36,346 nucleotides of DNA. It comes from Myxococcales bacterium (GTDB taxonomy: Bacteria > Myxococcota_A > Polyangia > GCA-2747355). The stretch is taken from contig JAGQIK010000431.1 of assembly GCA_020431405.1 (NCBI GenBank), positions 1-36,346 on the forward strand, written 5' to 3'. The first letter of the stretch is position 1. Each line of letters begins with the position of its first letter. Positions 25,084 through 33,101 of this stretch are shown here, piece after piece. The notes beneath the pieces were generated by a model that had not been told where the DNA came from, did not search any database, and worked only from the letters and a program-made list of their open reading frames with translations. The translations under genes were made by a program, and so were the position numbers.

Positions 25084-25983
25084 GTGGGTCAGGCAACCGA
25101 ACAGAAGCGCGCCGGGGCCGAGCTTCCGGATCGCGTGCTGCGCCTGCCCGACCGCGGCAAGCTGCTCGTGTGCACCGACGTGCACGGCAACCTGCGCGAC
25201 TTCGAGTCGATGGTCGCGCGCTTCGACGAGCTCGATGCCGCGAGCGAGCAGCCGTTTCTGCTGTTCACGGGCGATCTGATCCACGGCCCCAACACGACCA
25301 ACGAGGCCGACTGGCCGACCTACCTCGGCAGCTACTATCGCGATCAGTCGGGCGAGGTGGTCGAGCGCTTCATCGAGATGTCTGCCGCGTTCCCGGGGCG
25401 TGTGGGCTGCTTGATCGGCAACCACGAGCACTCGCACGTGGGCGGACCGCACACGCCAAAGTTCTGGGACGACGAGACGGCCTATTTCGAGCAGTCCGTC
25501 GGTCCCGAGCGTGCAGCGCGCTACAACGCGCTGTTCGCCAGGCTGCCGCTGATCGCGGTATCGGCCGCTGGCGTGACCGTGACCCACGCCGCGCCCAACG
25601 CCCAGATCGAGGACATCTCCGAGCTGCAAGTTCCGTATGACGGATACGAGCACCTCGATATCAATGCGATGTACAGCGGCACCGCGCTGGCGCGCCTCCT
25701 ATGGTCGCGCGGGTGCAAGACCGAAGTGGCGCGCGAGTTTCTCGACGTGATCTCGCGCGATGGTCCGCGACAGCGCGTGGTCGTATTCGGCCATGACATC
25801 GTCGCGGAAGGATACGAACGCGTCGGCGACGAGCAGCTGCAGCTGTCGACGAGCTTTGGCGTCGACGACGCGTGCAAGTTCTACGTCGAGGTCGACCTGG
25901 CCAAACGCTACGAGAGTGCCAGCGACTTCGTCGTCGGCCGCGAGCTGCGCCGTCTCTATCCCGACGCGTCGCGTTCGTCGTAG
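25084..25983 (+). CDS. Calcineurin-like metallophosphoesterase
   Basis: Protein of 299 residues with the dimetal phosphoesterase motif set in order: TDVHGN (Asp32, His34), TGDLIHG (Asp64), GNHE (Asn113, His114, Glu115), a later His in THAAPN, and GHD near residue 239. This layout matches the PPP/bacterial serine-threonine phosphatase-like branch. No signal peptide is seen, so it is cytoplasmic. The substrate could be phosphoprotein or a nucleotide. GTG 25084 after GAGAA is chosen; the frame is open to GTG 25048, which would add 12 residues lacking family character. It is followed 48 bp later by the parvulin lipoprotein. Confidence 0.88.
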   Translation: MGQATEQKRAGAELPDRVLRLPDRGKLLVCTDVHGNLRDFESMVARFDELDAASEQPFLLFTGDLIHGPNTTNEADWPTYLGSYYRDQSGEVVERFIEMSAAFPGRVGCLIGNHEHSHVGGPHTPKFWDDETAYFEQSVGPERAARYNALFARLPLIAVSAAGVTVTHAAPNAQIEDISELQVPYDGYEHLDINAMYSGTALARLLWSRGCKTEVAREFLDVISRDGPRQRVVVFGHDIVAEGYERVGDEQLQLSTSFGVDDACKFYVEVDLAKRYESASDFVVGRELRRLYPDASRSS

Positions 25984-26031
25984 CGATCAGATCACGCGGC
26001 GATCGAAACCACCGCCGAGTCCGAGGGAACC

Positions 26032-27303
26032 ATGAAAACCGTTCGCCATCTCGTGATCGCGCTCAGCGCGCTGCTCGCATTCTCTGGCTGCAAGAAGGCC
26101 GGCAAAGGTGCAAGCGGAACCGCCGGCGGCAGCGGCGGCGGCGCCGTCAGCGGCACCGCCAAGAGCAAGGCCGGCACGGGCGGCGCCACGACCAGCGGCA
26201 GCGGCGGCGCGACGACCAACAGCGCAGCCAAGGGCCCCGACGACAACTCCGATGTGGCGAGCCAGCTCAAGGGGCCCACCGATCCCGCGCGTATGCCCAA
26301 GGCGCCCGACACGCCGCCGGCCGAGGTCGCCGCGCGCGTGATCGTCGTCAAGTACATCACCGCCAACGATCCGGGCGACGCCAAGCGCAACAAGGACGCC
26401 GCGTCCAAGCGCGCCGCGTTGCTGGCCAAGCTCGCGCGCCAGAAAGACTCGGACTTCGTCGCGCTCGCCAAGAAGTACTCCGACGCCGGCGAGGCGCCCG
26501 ACCGCGTCTACAAGATCGGCCCCGACAGCAAGCTGCCCTTCGCCAAGGTCGCGATGGCGCTCGGCGAGGGCCAGGTCTCGCACCCGCTCGGCACGCGCTA
26601 CGGCTACTACATCGTGATGCGCGACAAGCCGCAGGAGGTCTCCACGGCGCACATCCAGCTCGTCTACAAGGGCGCGGAGCTGGCGCCGGTGGCGTTCAAA
26701 CGCAGCAAGGAAGACGCCAAGAAGCTCGCCCAGAAGGTGCTCGCCAAGGCGCTCAAGGGCGGCAACTTCTCGGTGCTCGCCGCGACCTACTCGGACAGCC
26801 CGTCGAAGATGCGCGGCGGCGTGATCCGTCCGCTCTCCGAGGAGCGTCTCAAGAAGTACGCCAAGGGCTTCGATGCCTACTACAAGGCGGCGCTCGCCAC
26901 CGAGGTCGGCCAGGTGCACGACAAGGTCGTCGAGACCCCCTACGGCTTTCACATCATCAAGCGGCTGCCGCTCAAGAAGATCCTCGCGCAGCACATCCTG
27001 ATCGTGTTCAAGGGCTCGGCCGCCGCCGCCGCGCAGACCACCACGCGGCGTAAGGAAGAGGCGCGCGTGCTGGCGGGCAAGGTACGCCTCAAGGTGCTGC
27101 GCAAGAAGAAGTCGTTCGAGGAGCTGGCGCGCAAGTACTCCGAGGACGCCGGCTCGGCGCAGAAGGGCGGGATGCTGCCGCCGTTCGCGCGTGGCGAGAT
27201 GGTGCCCAAGTTCGAGCAGTTCGCCTTCGCGCTCAAGCCCGGCGCCGTCTCGGACGTCGTGGAGTCGCGCATGGGCTTTCACATCATCAAGCGCGTGCGT
27301 TGA
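26032..27303 (+). CDS. Lipoprotein with three parvulin (PpiC) peptidyl-prolyl isomerase-like domains
   Basis: Protein of 423 residues. The signal peptide ends in LLAFSGC with Cys20 lipidated, followed by a Gly/Ser/Thr/Ala linker to about residue 65. Three PpiC-like modules follow. Module 1 (about 100-200) has DFVALAKKYSDAG and YGYYIVMRD. Module 2 (about 205-320) starts STAHIQLVYKG and ends TPYGFHIIKR. Module 3 (about 325-420) starts AQHILIVFKG, contains FEELARKYSED and ends MGFHIIKRVR. Modules 2 and 3 retain the family HIL/GFHIIKR framework; module 1 is the most diverged and probably inactive. The likely role is folding or quality control of envelope proteins. GAGGGA precedes ATG 26032. Its stop overlaps the TTG of the next gene. 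Confidence 0.9.
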   Translation: MKTVRHLVIALSALLAFSGCKKAGKGASGTAGGSGGGAVSGTAKSKAGTGGATTSGSGGATTNSAAKGPDDNSDVASQLKGPTDPARMPKAPDTPPAEVAARVIVVKYITANDPGDAKRNKDAASKRAALLAKLARQKDSDFVALAKKYSDAGEAPDRVYKIGPDSKLPFAKVAMALGEGQVSHPLGTRYGYYIVMRDKPQEVSTAHIQLVYKGAELAPVAFKRSKEDAKKLAQKVLAKALKGGNFSVLAATYSDSPSKMRGGVIRPLSEERLKKYAKGFDAYYKAALATEVGQVHDKVVETPYGFHIIKRLPLKKILAQHILIVFKGSAAAAAQTTTRRKEEARVLAGKVRLKVLRKKKSFEELARKYSEDAGSAQKGGMLPPFARGEMVPKFEQFAFALKPGAVSDVVESRMGFHIIKRVR

Positions 27304-28088
27304 TCGCGGCGGACGACTGCTCCGCAGCCAAGGCGATCGCGGCGCCACCGCTCGCGCTGCTGACGCTGGTCTTGGCCGCCGTCGCGGTCACGCCGTCGCA
27401 GCTACGCGCCGCGCCGCGCGACCCGGCGGCACCCGCGGTGCTCCCGCGCTCGCGCGGCAGCAAGTGGTGGCTGGCGCGACATCGCGAGCTGCTCGGGCGC
27501 GTGGCGGCCGTGCGCAAGAAGAAGGCCGCGCAGCCCGCGGTCGTCTTCATCGGCGATTCGATCACGAGCGGCTGGGACAACACCGGCAGCGGCGTGTTCG
27601 CGCGCTTTTACGCCAAGCGCCACGGCATCAACCTCGGCGTCGAGGGTGATCGCACCGAGCACGTGCTGTGGCGCATCGCGCACGGCACGCTCGACGGGCT
27701 GACGCCGCGCGTGGTGGTGCTGCTGATCGGCACCAACAACGACGCTACGCACGGCTCGGCCGACATCGGGCGCGGCATCGTCGCGGTGGTGCGCGCCATC
27801 GAACACAAGCTGCCACGCACCAAGGTGCTGCTGCTGGCGATCTTTCCGCGCGACCGGCGCCCCAACCCACGCCGCGTCAAGCTCGCCCACGCCAGCCGCG
27901 TGGCCGCACGCGCGCTGCGCCGCGACGCCCGCGTGCGGTTCCTCGACATCAAGCACGCCTTCGTCGGGCGCGACGGCGTGCTCTCGCGCCACGTGATGTC
28001 GGACTTCTTGCATCTCACCGGCGCGGGCTACCGGCGCTGGGCCGAGGCCATCGAGCCGGCGCTGAAGAAGATGCTCGCCGCACGCTAG
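27300..28088 (+). CDS. Exported SGNH/GDSL-family hydrolase
   Basis: Protein of 262 residues with an N-terminal hydrophobic signal (residues 17-32) and probable cleavage near LRAAP. The SGNH blocks are all present: FIGDSITSGW with nucleophile Ser87, the Gly of LGVEGDRTEHVLWR, LLIGTNND with the oxyanion Asn, and SDFLHLTGAGY supplying the Asp-His pair. Spacing resembles the platelet-activating factor acetylhydrolase-like branch, which deacylates lipids or sugars. The substrate is unknown. The start is TTG 27300, overlapping the parvulin stop as TTGA with no separate Shine-Dalgarno. A heptamer repeat array begins just after its stop. Confidence 0.88.
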   Translation: MIAADDCSAAKAIAAPPLALLTLVLAAVAVTPSQLRAAPRDPAAPAVLPRSRGSKWWLARHRELLGRVAAVRKKKAAQPAVVFIGDSITSGWDNTGSGVFARFYAKRHGINLGVEGDRTEHVLWRIAHGTLDGLTPRVVVLLIGTNNDATHGSADIGRGIVAVVRAIEHKLPRTKVLLLAIFPRDRRPNPRRVKLAHASRVAARALRRDARVRFLDIKHAFVGRDGVLSRHVMSDFLHLTGAGYRRWAEAIEPALKKMLAAR

Positions 28089-28093
28089 CGGGG

Positions 28094-28161
28094 CCTCGGG
28101 CCTCGGGCCTCGGGCCTCGGGCCTCGGGCCTCGGGCCTCGGGCCTCGGGCTTCAGCGATCG
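28094..28161 (+). repeat. CCTCGGG x8 array ending in a shared 22-bp element
   Basis: Eight exact tandem heptamers CCTCGGG fill 28094-28149, followed by CTTCAGCGATCG (28150-28161). The last repeat plus this tail equals the 22-mer at 10432-10453. The array starts five bases after a plus-strand stop and lies in a convergent gap (28089-28195). The remainder of the gap shows nothing else. Confidence 0.9.
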
Positions 28162-28195
28162 CGGCGGGTGCGCCCACTTTGCACCGCGGCTGCTC

Positions 28196-30400
28196 TTAGC
28201 TCGGCACCTCGACGCCCGGCGAGTTGGCGCGCAGCAGGGCGATGTCGTCTTCGACGCCGGCGAATTCCTCGCACTTGTCGCGGCAGCCGAAGTGCAGCCA
28301 CCGGGTGCCCTTGCCGGTGAAGGTGTCGGTCTCGATGTCGCGCTCGACGCCCACACGAAGCTCGCCCTTGGGGATCTTCTGCTCGCAGACGATGCAGGTC
28401 GAGCGCCCGCTCTTGGCCAGCTCGGCGAAGGGAAAGCCCGAGCCCGACGACGACGCCGTGACGCCGCCGCCGCCGCCGCGCGCGGGTGCCGCGGCGCGCT
28501 TGGGCTGCTGCGCGGTGCGGGCGGGGCGATAGCGGTTGCCCTCGACGAGGATCTCGGCGTCGCGGACGATCTCGCTGAAGGTCACCGGATGCAGCTCGCC
28601 GAAGGTGATGGTTGGCCGCTCGCCCGGCTCGAGGCGCTCGCGCTGCTCGACCTCGACGGCGAGGTATTGCCAGGTGTCGATGGTCGCGCTGACGCCGCGC
28701 CCGTAGTAGCGGCCGTAGCCCATCGGGAAGCCGTAGTTGTCGCCTTCCATGTCCTGGTAGGGGTAGTAGCCGCGCTTGTAGAGGGCGCTCGCGATGGTAT
28801 CGAAGCGGATCGAGCGCTTGGCGAAGCGCTTGACCAGGCGCGCCTGTCGCCGCTCGGCGGGCTCGATGCTGTAGGTCGCGCGCGCGAGCTGCTCGAAGGG
28901 CTGCTCGATGGCGAGCGCGTCGAAGCGCGCGCGCCAGCGGTCGACGCGCTCGGGGCCGAGCTCGAGCGGGTGCGGCAGGCCGATGGTCTCGGCGGCGCCG
29001 GCGGCGGGTGCCGGCGCGTCAGCGAGGTCGAGCGCAGCGCCGTCCTCGTCGAGCCGGAACGCGCGCACGAGCTGCTCGCCGCTGAAGACGCCCCAAACCA
29101 GCCGGCGGGCGAGCGGACCGACGATCGGGTTCCACGCCACGTGGCGCAGAAAGTCGCCGCGCGAAAGGCGCGTGCCGTCGGCGAGCATCTCTTCGAGGCG
29201 CCAGCGCCGGATCGCGCGCTGGCGCTCGCCGAGGGCGACGGTAGCTTTGGTCGGCTGCTTGCCCTTGCCGATCTGCGGCAGCTCGCGTGGCGCGGCGCGG
29301 TCGACCATCAGCTCGACGCTGCAGCCGCGCTGCTTGGCGAGCGCGCGCAGCGTCTCGGCGCCGTCGAAGCGGCGCGAGTGGGTGCGCTGCAGCAGGGTGA
29401 CGAGACCGAAGATCTCGCTCACGGCGAGCTCGCTGCCGATGGAGGCGAGCAGCCGCACACCTTGCACGGCGCGCTGGTGCGACCAGTCTTCGAGGTTGTT
29501 GCCGAGGGTCGCGGCGGTGCGGTCGCCGCCGATGAGCCCCGCGAGTTGCTGCGCCCAGCGCTGCCCGGCGGGCTCTTTCTTGCGGATCCACTGGCCGAGC
29601 AGCGCCTCCGCGAGGGCGTCGAGGCTGTCGGCGGTAAACAGCTCGCGCAAGGCGTCGATGAGGCCGAGGTGTCGCTTCTTGTCGACCTCGGCCTTGAGCC
29701 CGACGAGAAGCTGCGCCGGATCGACGTCGAGCTCGGGTGCGGCGTCGGCGCCGGGCACGCGACGCGCGACGAGCTTGGGTAGACCGCGCGTGCTGAGCGC
29801 GACCTTGAGCCGCTTCTGGCCGGCGATGCCCGCGAGCACCTGCGCCCAGCGCTCCTCGGCGGGGCGGGCTAGGCGCGGCAGCTTGGCGCGCAGCGCGTCG
29901 GGCAGCGGGTGCTTGCCGGGATCGCCGACGCGAAGCTCGCTCAGCGTGGGCGGGGCCGAGGCCACCAGCGTCGCGAAGAGCGCGTCGTCGTCGAGCTTTT
30001 CGCGCGGGCTCTTGGGCTCCTCGATGGTCAGCGCGCGCATGAAGCGCGCCGAGGGCGAGCCGAGCAGCGTGGCGAGCGCCTCGCCGATCTCGGCGCCTTT
30101 GTGTCCGCGCACGGTGGCGCCATCGATGAAGCCGAGGCGCCACTCGACGCCGACGCGGCGCGACATCTTGGGCGGCGCCATCGGCCCGAGCAGCGCCTCG
30201 CGATGGGCGCGCAGCGTGTCGCGAGCGCGCCGATCCTGCGCTGGATCGCGGCCCTGCGCGAGCGCTCGGCAGTGCTGTGCGATGAGCTCGCCGCGCGGAT
30301 CACCGAGCCCCTGCAAGTAGTCGCCGTAGACTAGAAAGGCATTGATGTCGTCGGGGTCGGCCTCGATAGAGGCGATCAGCGCGAGGTGTTCGTCCGCCAT
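28196..30400 (-). CDS. TIGR02996 + DUF4132 + PARP-type zinc finger protein
   Basis: Protein of 734 residues without a signal peptide. Residues 1-50 (LALIASIEADPDDINAFLVY, then GDYLQGLGDPRGELI) match the TIGR02996 companion domain of Myxococcus and planctomycete proteins. The region around 400-600 carries DUF4132 features: RRLVWGVFSGEQLVRAFRLDEDG, HPLELGPERVDRW, EQPFEQLARATYSI and a KRGYYPYQD stretch. DUF4132 occurs in MolR/YehI-like proteins, often with WGR domains. The C-terminus has Cys669, Cys672, His703 and Cys706 (Cx2Cx30Hx2C), the spacing of a PARP-type zinc finger. ATG 30400 gives the canonical domain start; ATG 30460 is an alternative. DNA-end or nucleic-acid binding is inferred only from the finger. 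Confidence 0.85.
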   Translation of the reverse strand: MADEHLALIASIEADPDDINAFLVYGDYLQGLGDPRGELIAQHCRALAQGRDPAQDRRARDTLRAHREALLGPMAPPKMSRRVGVEWRLGFIDGATVRGHKGAEIGEALATLLGSPSARFMRALTIEEPKSPREKLDDDALFATLVASAPPTLSELRVGDPGKHPLPDALRAKLPRLARPAEERWAQVLAGIAGQKRLKVALSTRGLPKLVARRVPGADAAPELDVDPAQLLVGLKAEVDKKRHLGLIDALRELFTADSLDALAEALLGQWIRKKEPAGQRWAQQLAGLIGGDRTAATLGNNLEDWSHQRAVQGVRLLASIGSELAVSEIFGLVTLLQRTHSRRFDGAETLRALAKQRGCSVELMVDRAAPRELPQIGKGKQPTKATVALGERQRAIRRWRLEEMLADGTRLSRGDFLRHVAWNPIVGPLARRLVWGVFSGEQLVRAFRLDEDGAALDLADAPAPAAGAAETIGLPHPLELGPERVDRWRARFDALAIEQPFEQLARATYSIEPAERRQARLVKRFAKRSIRFDTIASALYKRGYYPYQDMEGDNYGFPMGYGRYYGRGVSATIDTWQYLAVEVEQRERLEPGERPTITFGELHPVTFSEIVRDAEILVEGNRYRPARTAQQPKRAAAPARGGGGGVTASSSGSGFPFAELAKSGRSTCIVCEQKIPKGELRVGVERDIETDTFTGKGTRWLHFGCRDKCEEFAGVEDDIALLRANSPGVEVPS

Positions 30401-30473
30401 CGCGGCATAGTATCGTATAGTGTCGGGCCCGCATTCGCGGTCATTGGGCCCCACGAGCACGGGCGGTAGATGT

Positions 30474-31649
30474 ATGGCTTATCGACGCAGACCTTATCTC
30501 GCAGGCTCCGCAGCCCTGGTAACTGCAGCCGCGCTGCTCGGCGCGTGCACCGAGGCCAACCCCGGCTTCAATGCGCGGCGCGACAGCACCAGCAGCGGCG
30601 CAGACGTCACCATCGACGCCGGCGTGATCCTCGACGACGCCAGGCGCGACGGCCCAGAGGTCACCGACGCGGTGCCGCCGCTCGCAGACACCACGGTGGA
30701 CCAGCCGCCGCCGCCAGCCAAGCCCGTCGGCGTCGACGTGCTCGTCGTCGTCGACAACAGCCCCGGCATGGAAGGCGAGCAAGCGCGCCTGGCCAATGAC
30801 ATCAAGAACCTGCTCGAGCAGCTCGACAAGCTGCCCGGCGGGCCGAGCTACCGCATCGGCGTGGTCACCACCGACATGGGCATCGGTCAGCCCAACATCA
30901 CGTCGAGCTGCGGCTTGGCCGGTGACGCGGGCCACCTCTTCATTCGCTCGCAGTGTGTCTCGCGGCCGCAGGGCGTCAACTACATCGAGGTGCGCGGCAA
31001 CAACGACAACGTGCAGGGCTCGCGCACCGACGCGCTCGACTGCATGCTGCGGCCCGGCGCCAGCGGATGCGGCTTCGAGCAGCCGCTCGAGGCGATGTAC
31101 GCCGCGCTGTCGGGCGCCAACCCGGGCTTTCTGCGGCCCGACGCGGCCCTCGCGGTGATCATCCTCGCCAACGAGGACGACTGCAGCGCCGCCGACAAGT
31201 CGCTCTATCTGCCGAGCTCGACGCAGTTCGGCCCCTACCGCAGCTTCCGCTGCTTCGAGTTCGGCGTGATCTGCGACGGCAGCAAGCCGGCGCGAGCGGC
31301 TGCCAAGTACCAGAGCTGCGTGCCTGGACAGAGCACGCTGCACCCGATCAAGGCGCGCTACGTCGACTTCCTCAGCAAGCTCAAGCCGGCCGGCTGGGTC
31401 TCGGTGCTCGTGCTCGCCGGTCCCAACGGCCCGCAGCCGATCCAGGTCAACGCCGAGGGCGGCAGCGGAAACACCCAGAGCTATGACGTCGCCGCGAGCT
31501 GTCAGTCCGGCACGCTGAGCGGCACGCCGGCGATCCGACTGCAGTCGTTCTCCGACGCCTTCGGGCCCCTCGGCGACTTCGCCAGCATCTGCCAGTCCTA
31601 CGGCAACGTCCTGCGCACCTTCGCGACGCGCATCCAGTCGGCCTTTTGA
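30474..31649 (+). CDS. VWA-like lipoprotein
   Basis: Protein of 391 residues. The signal peptide ends in ALLGACTEA with Cys25 lipidated, followed by an Asp/Pro-rich linker to about residue 85. A von Willebrand A-like fold begins at VGVDVLVVVDNSPGM, continues with LANDIKNLLEQL and RIGVVTTDMG, and has LAVIILANEDDCSAAD near residue 240. The metal site reads DNSPG rather than the full DxSxS. Numerous Cys pairs suggest disulfides. Such proteins are common surface adhesin-like lipoproteins in myxobacteria. It is divergent from the DUF4132 gene (73 bp) and overlaps the next gene by TTGA. Confidence 0.85.
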   Translation: MAYRRRPYLAGSAALVTAAALLGACTEANPGFNARRDSTSSGADVTIDAGVILDDARRDGPEVTDAVPPLADTTVDQPPPPAKPVGVDVLVVVDNSPGMEGEQARLANDIKNLLEQLDKLPGGPSYRIGVVTTDMGIGQPNITSSCGLAGDAGHLFIRSQCVSRPQGVNYIEVRGNNDNVQGSRTDALDCMLRPGASGCGFEQPLEAMYAALSGANPGFLRPDAALAVIILANEDDCSAADKSLYLPSSTQFGPYRSFRCFEFGVICDGSKPARAAAKYQSCVPGQSTLHPIKARYVDFLSKLKPAGWVSVLVLAGPNGPQPIQVNAEGGSGNTQSYDVAASCQSGTLSGTPAIRLQSFSDAFGPLGDFASICQSYGNVLRTFATRIQSAF

Positions 31650-33097
31650 CAGCGCACACGCTCTACGCGCAGCAGGCGGTGCTCGGCGCGGGTGACGCCC
31701 TCGAGATCGCGCCGGCGCTGATCCGTACCGCGGGCTCGCGCATCGTCAGCGTGGCGCGCGGAACGCGTGACGAGCTCGAGCGCGACGGCCAGTGGCCGAG
31801 CGACGTCGACGTCGACCTGCTCGACGAGCGCACGCTGCTGGCGCCGGCGTTTATCAACGCGCACACGCACCTGGCGATGGTGGTCTTTCGCGGCCTCGAG
31901 CTCGAGGCCATGCACGGCAACGTCGTCGAGGACCTCTACTACCGCGTCGAGCGCAACGTGACGGCCGCCGACGTGGAGGCCTTCGCGCGCCTCGGCGCCT
32001 ACGACTGTCTGCTCGGCGGCCAGGCGATGGTCTTCGACCACTACTACCACGGCGACGCTGTAGCGCGCGCTTGTCGCGACGTCGGAATCGGCGCCGTCAT
32101 CGCGCCCACGCTGCAAGACAGCGGCGGGCCCGGCGAAGCGCTGTGCGAGCAAGGCCTGCGCGAGACGGCGGACATCGACGCCGACTCGGCGCTCGCCGAG
32201 CGCGGCATCGTCAGCTGCCTCGGCCCACACGCCAGCGACACGGTCAGCGACGAGCTCTTCGCGCGCGCGCTGGCGCTCGCCGATTCGCGCTCGCTCCCGC
32301 TGCACCTGCACGCGGCGCAGTCGCTCGAAGAGCACCAGCGCAGCCACCAACGGCACGGCTGCTCGCCCTTCGCGCGGCTGGCGCGGCTGGGCGTGATGGG
32401 CGGCGCCGACGGCGACGCGACACGCCCCGGCGCGCTGCTGGTGCACGCGCTCTACGCCAGCGACGCCGACCTCGCGCTCGTCGGCGAGCGCGACATGCTC
32501 GGCTACTGCCCCTACGGTCAGGTCTGCTTCGATCACCCGGCGGCGGTCTTTCAGTGGCTCGACCTGCGCTGCCGCGTCGCGCTCGGCACCGACTGCGCCG
32601 GCGCCAACGACGGCATGAACGTACAGCAGGAGCTGCGCGCGGTGGCGGCGGCGTTCGCTTTTGGCACCGCGCACTCGAGCGCGCACCAGGCCTTCGAGCA
32701 GAGCGGCGAAGCCGAGGCGGCAAGCGCCGTGCGCGAGACGCGCCAGCGCTGGCTCGAGCGCGGCAAGCAGCATCTCGTGCCGGCGCGCCTGTTGGCCAGC
32801 GTCTGGTCGCAGCCAGGCTCACTGCACCCGCGCGCGCGCGCGGGCGTGATCGAGCCCGGCGCCCTCGCCAACCTGACGCTCTTCGACTGTGCGCACCCGG
32901 CGCTATGGCCGGCACGCGACCCGCTGCGGGCGCTGGTGTGGGGCGACGCGGCGAGCGCTGTCACGCACGTGCTGGTCGCAGGCCACTGGCGTGGCGAGCG
33001 CGGCAACTTCGCGCGCAGCCTGCTCGACAGCGACGACTATCGCGAGGCGCGCGCAGAAGCGGACCGGCGCCTCACCGAGCTGCTCGATCGCCTCTAG
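31646..33097 (+). CDS. Amidohydrolase superfamily protein (SAH/MTA deaminase-like)
   Basis: Protein of 483 residues with a TIM-barrel metallohydrolase layout. FINAHTHLAM carries metal ligands His73 and His75. HLHAAQS at 220-226 carries His222. LLVHALY supplies His267, and VALGTDCAGAND supplies Asp316. This is the pattern of S-adenosylhomocysteine/methylthioadenosine deaminases and chlorohydrolases. The Glu that normally follows in HxHxxE is Gln225, so a different chemistry is possible. No signal peptide is seen, so it is cytoplasmic. The start is TTG 31646, overlapping the upstream VWA lipoprotein stop as TTGA. Coupling a cytoplasmic enzyme to a surface lipoprotein is odd. It ends four bases before the convergent dockerin gene. 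Confidence 0.88.
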   Translation: MTAHTLYAQQAVLGAGDALEIAPALIRTAGSRIVSVARGTRDELERDGQWPSDVDVDLLDERTLLAPAFINAHTHLAMVVFRGLELEAMHGNVVEDLYYRVERNVTAADVEAFARLGAYDCLLGGQAMVFDHYYHGDAVARACRDVGIGAVIAPTLQDSGGPGEALCEQGLRETADIDADSALAERGIVSCLGPHASDTVSDELFARALALADSRSLPLHLHAAQSLEEHQRSHQRHGCSPFARLARLGVMGGADGDATRPGALLVHALYASDADLALVGERDMLGYCPYGQVCFDHPAAVFQWLDLRCRVALGTDCAGANDGMNVQQELRAVAAAFAFGTAHSSAHQAFEQSGEAEAASAVRETRQRWLERGKQHLVPARLLASVWSQPGSLHPRARAGVIEPGALANLTLFDCAHPALWPARDPLRALVWGDAASAVTHVLVAGHWRGERGNFARSLLDSDDYREARAEADRRLTELLDRL

Positions 33098-33101
33098 CGG
33101 C

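Noticed and set aside
27668-29782. Plus-strand frame of 704 codons across the SGNH and DUF4132 genes
   Set aside because: It runs through the heptamer array and antisense to conserved domains; low-complexity translation.
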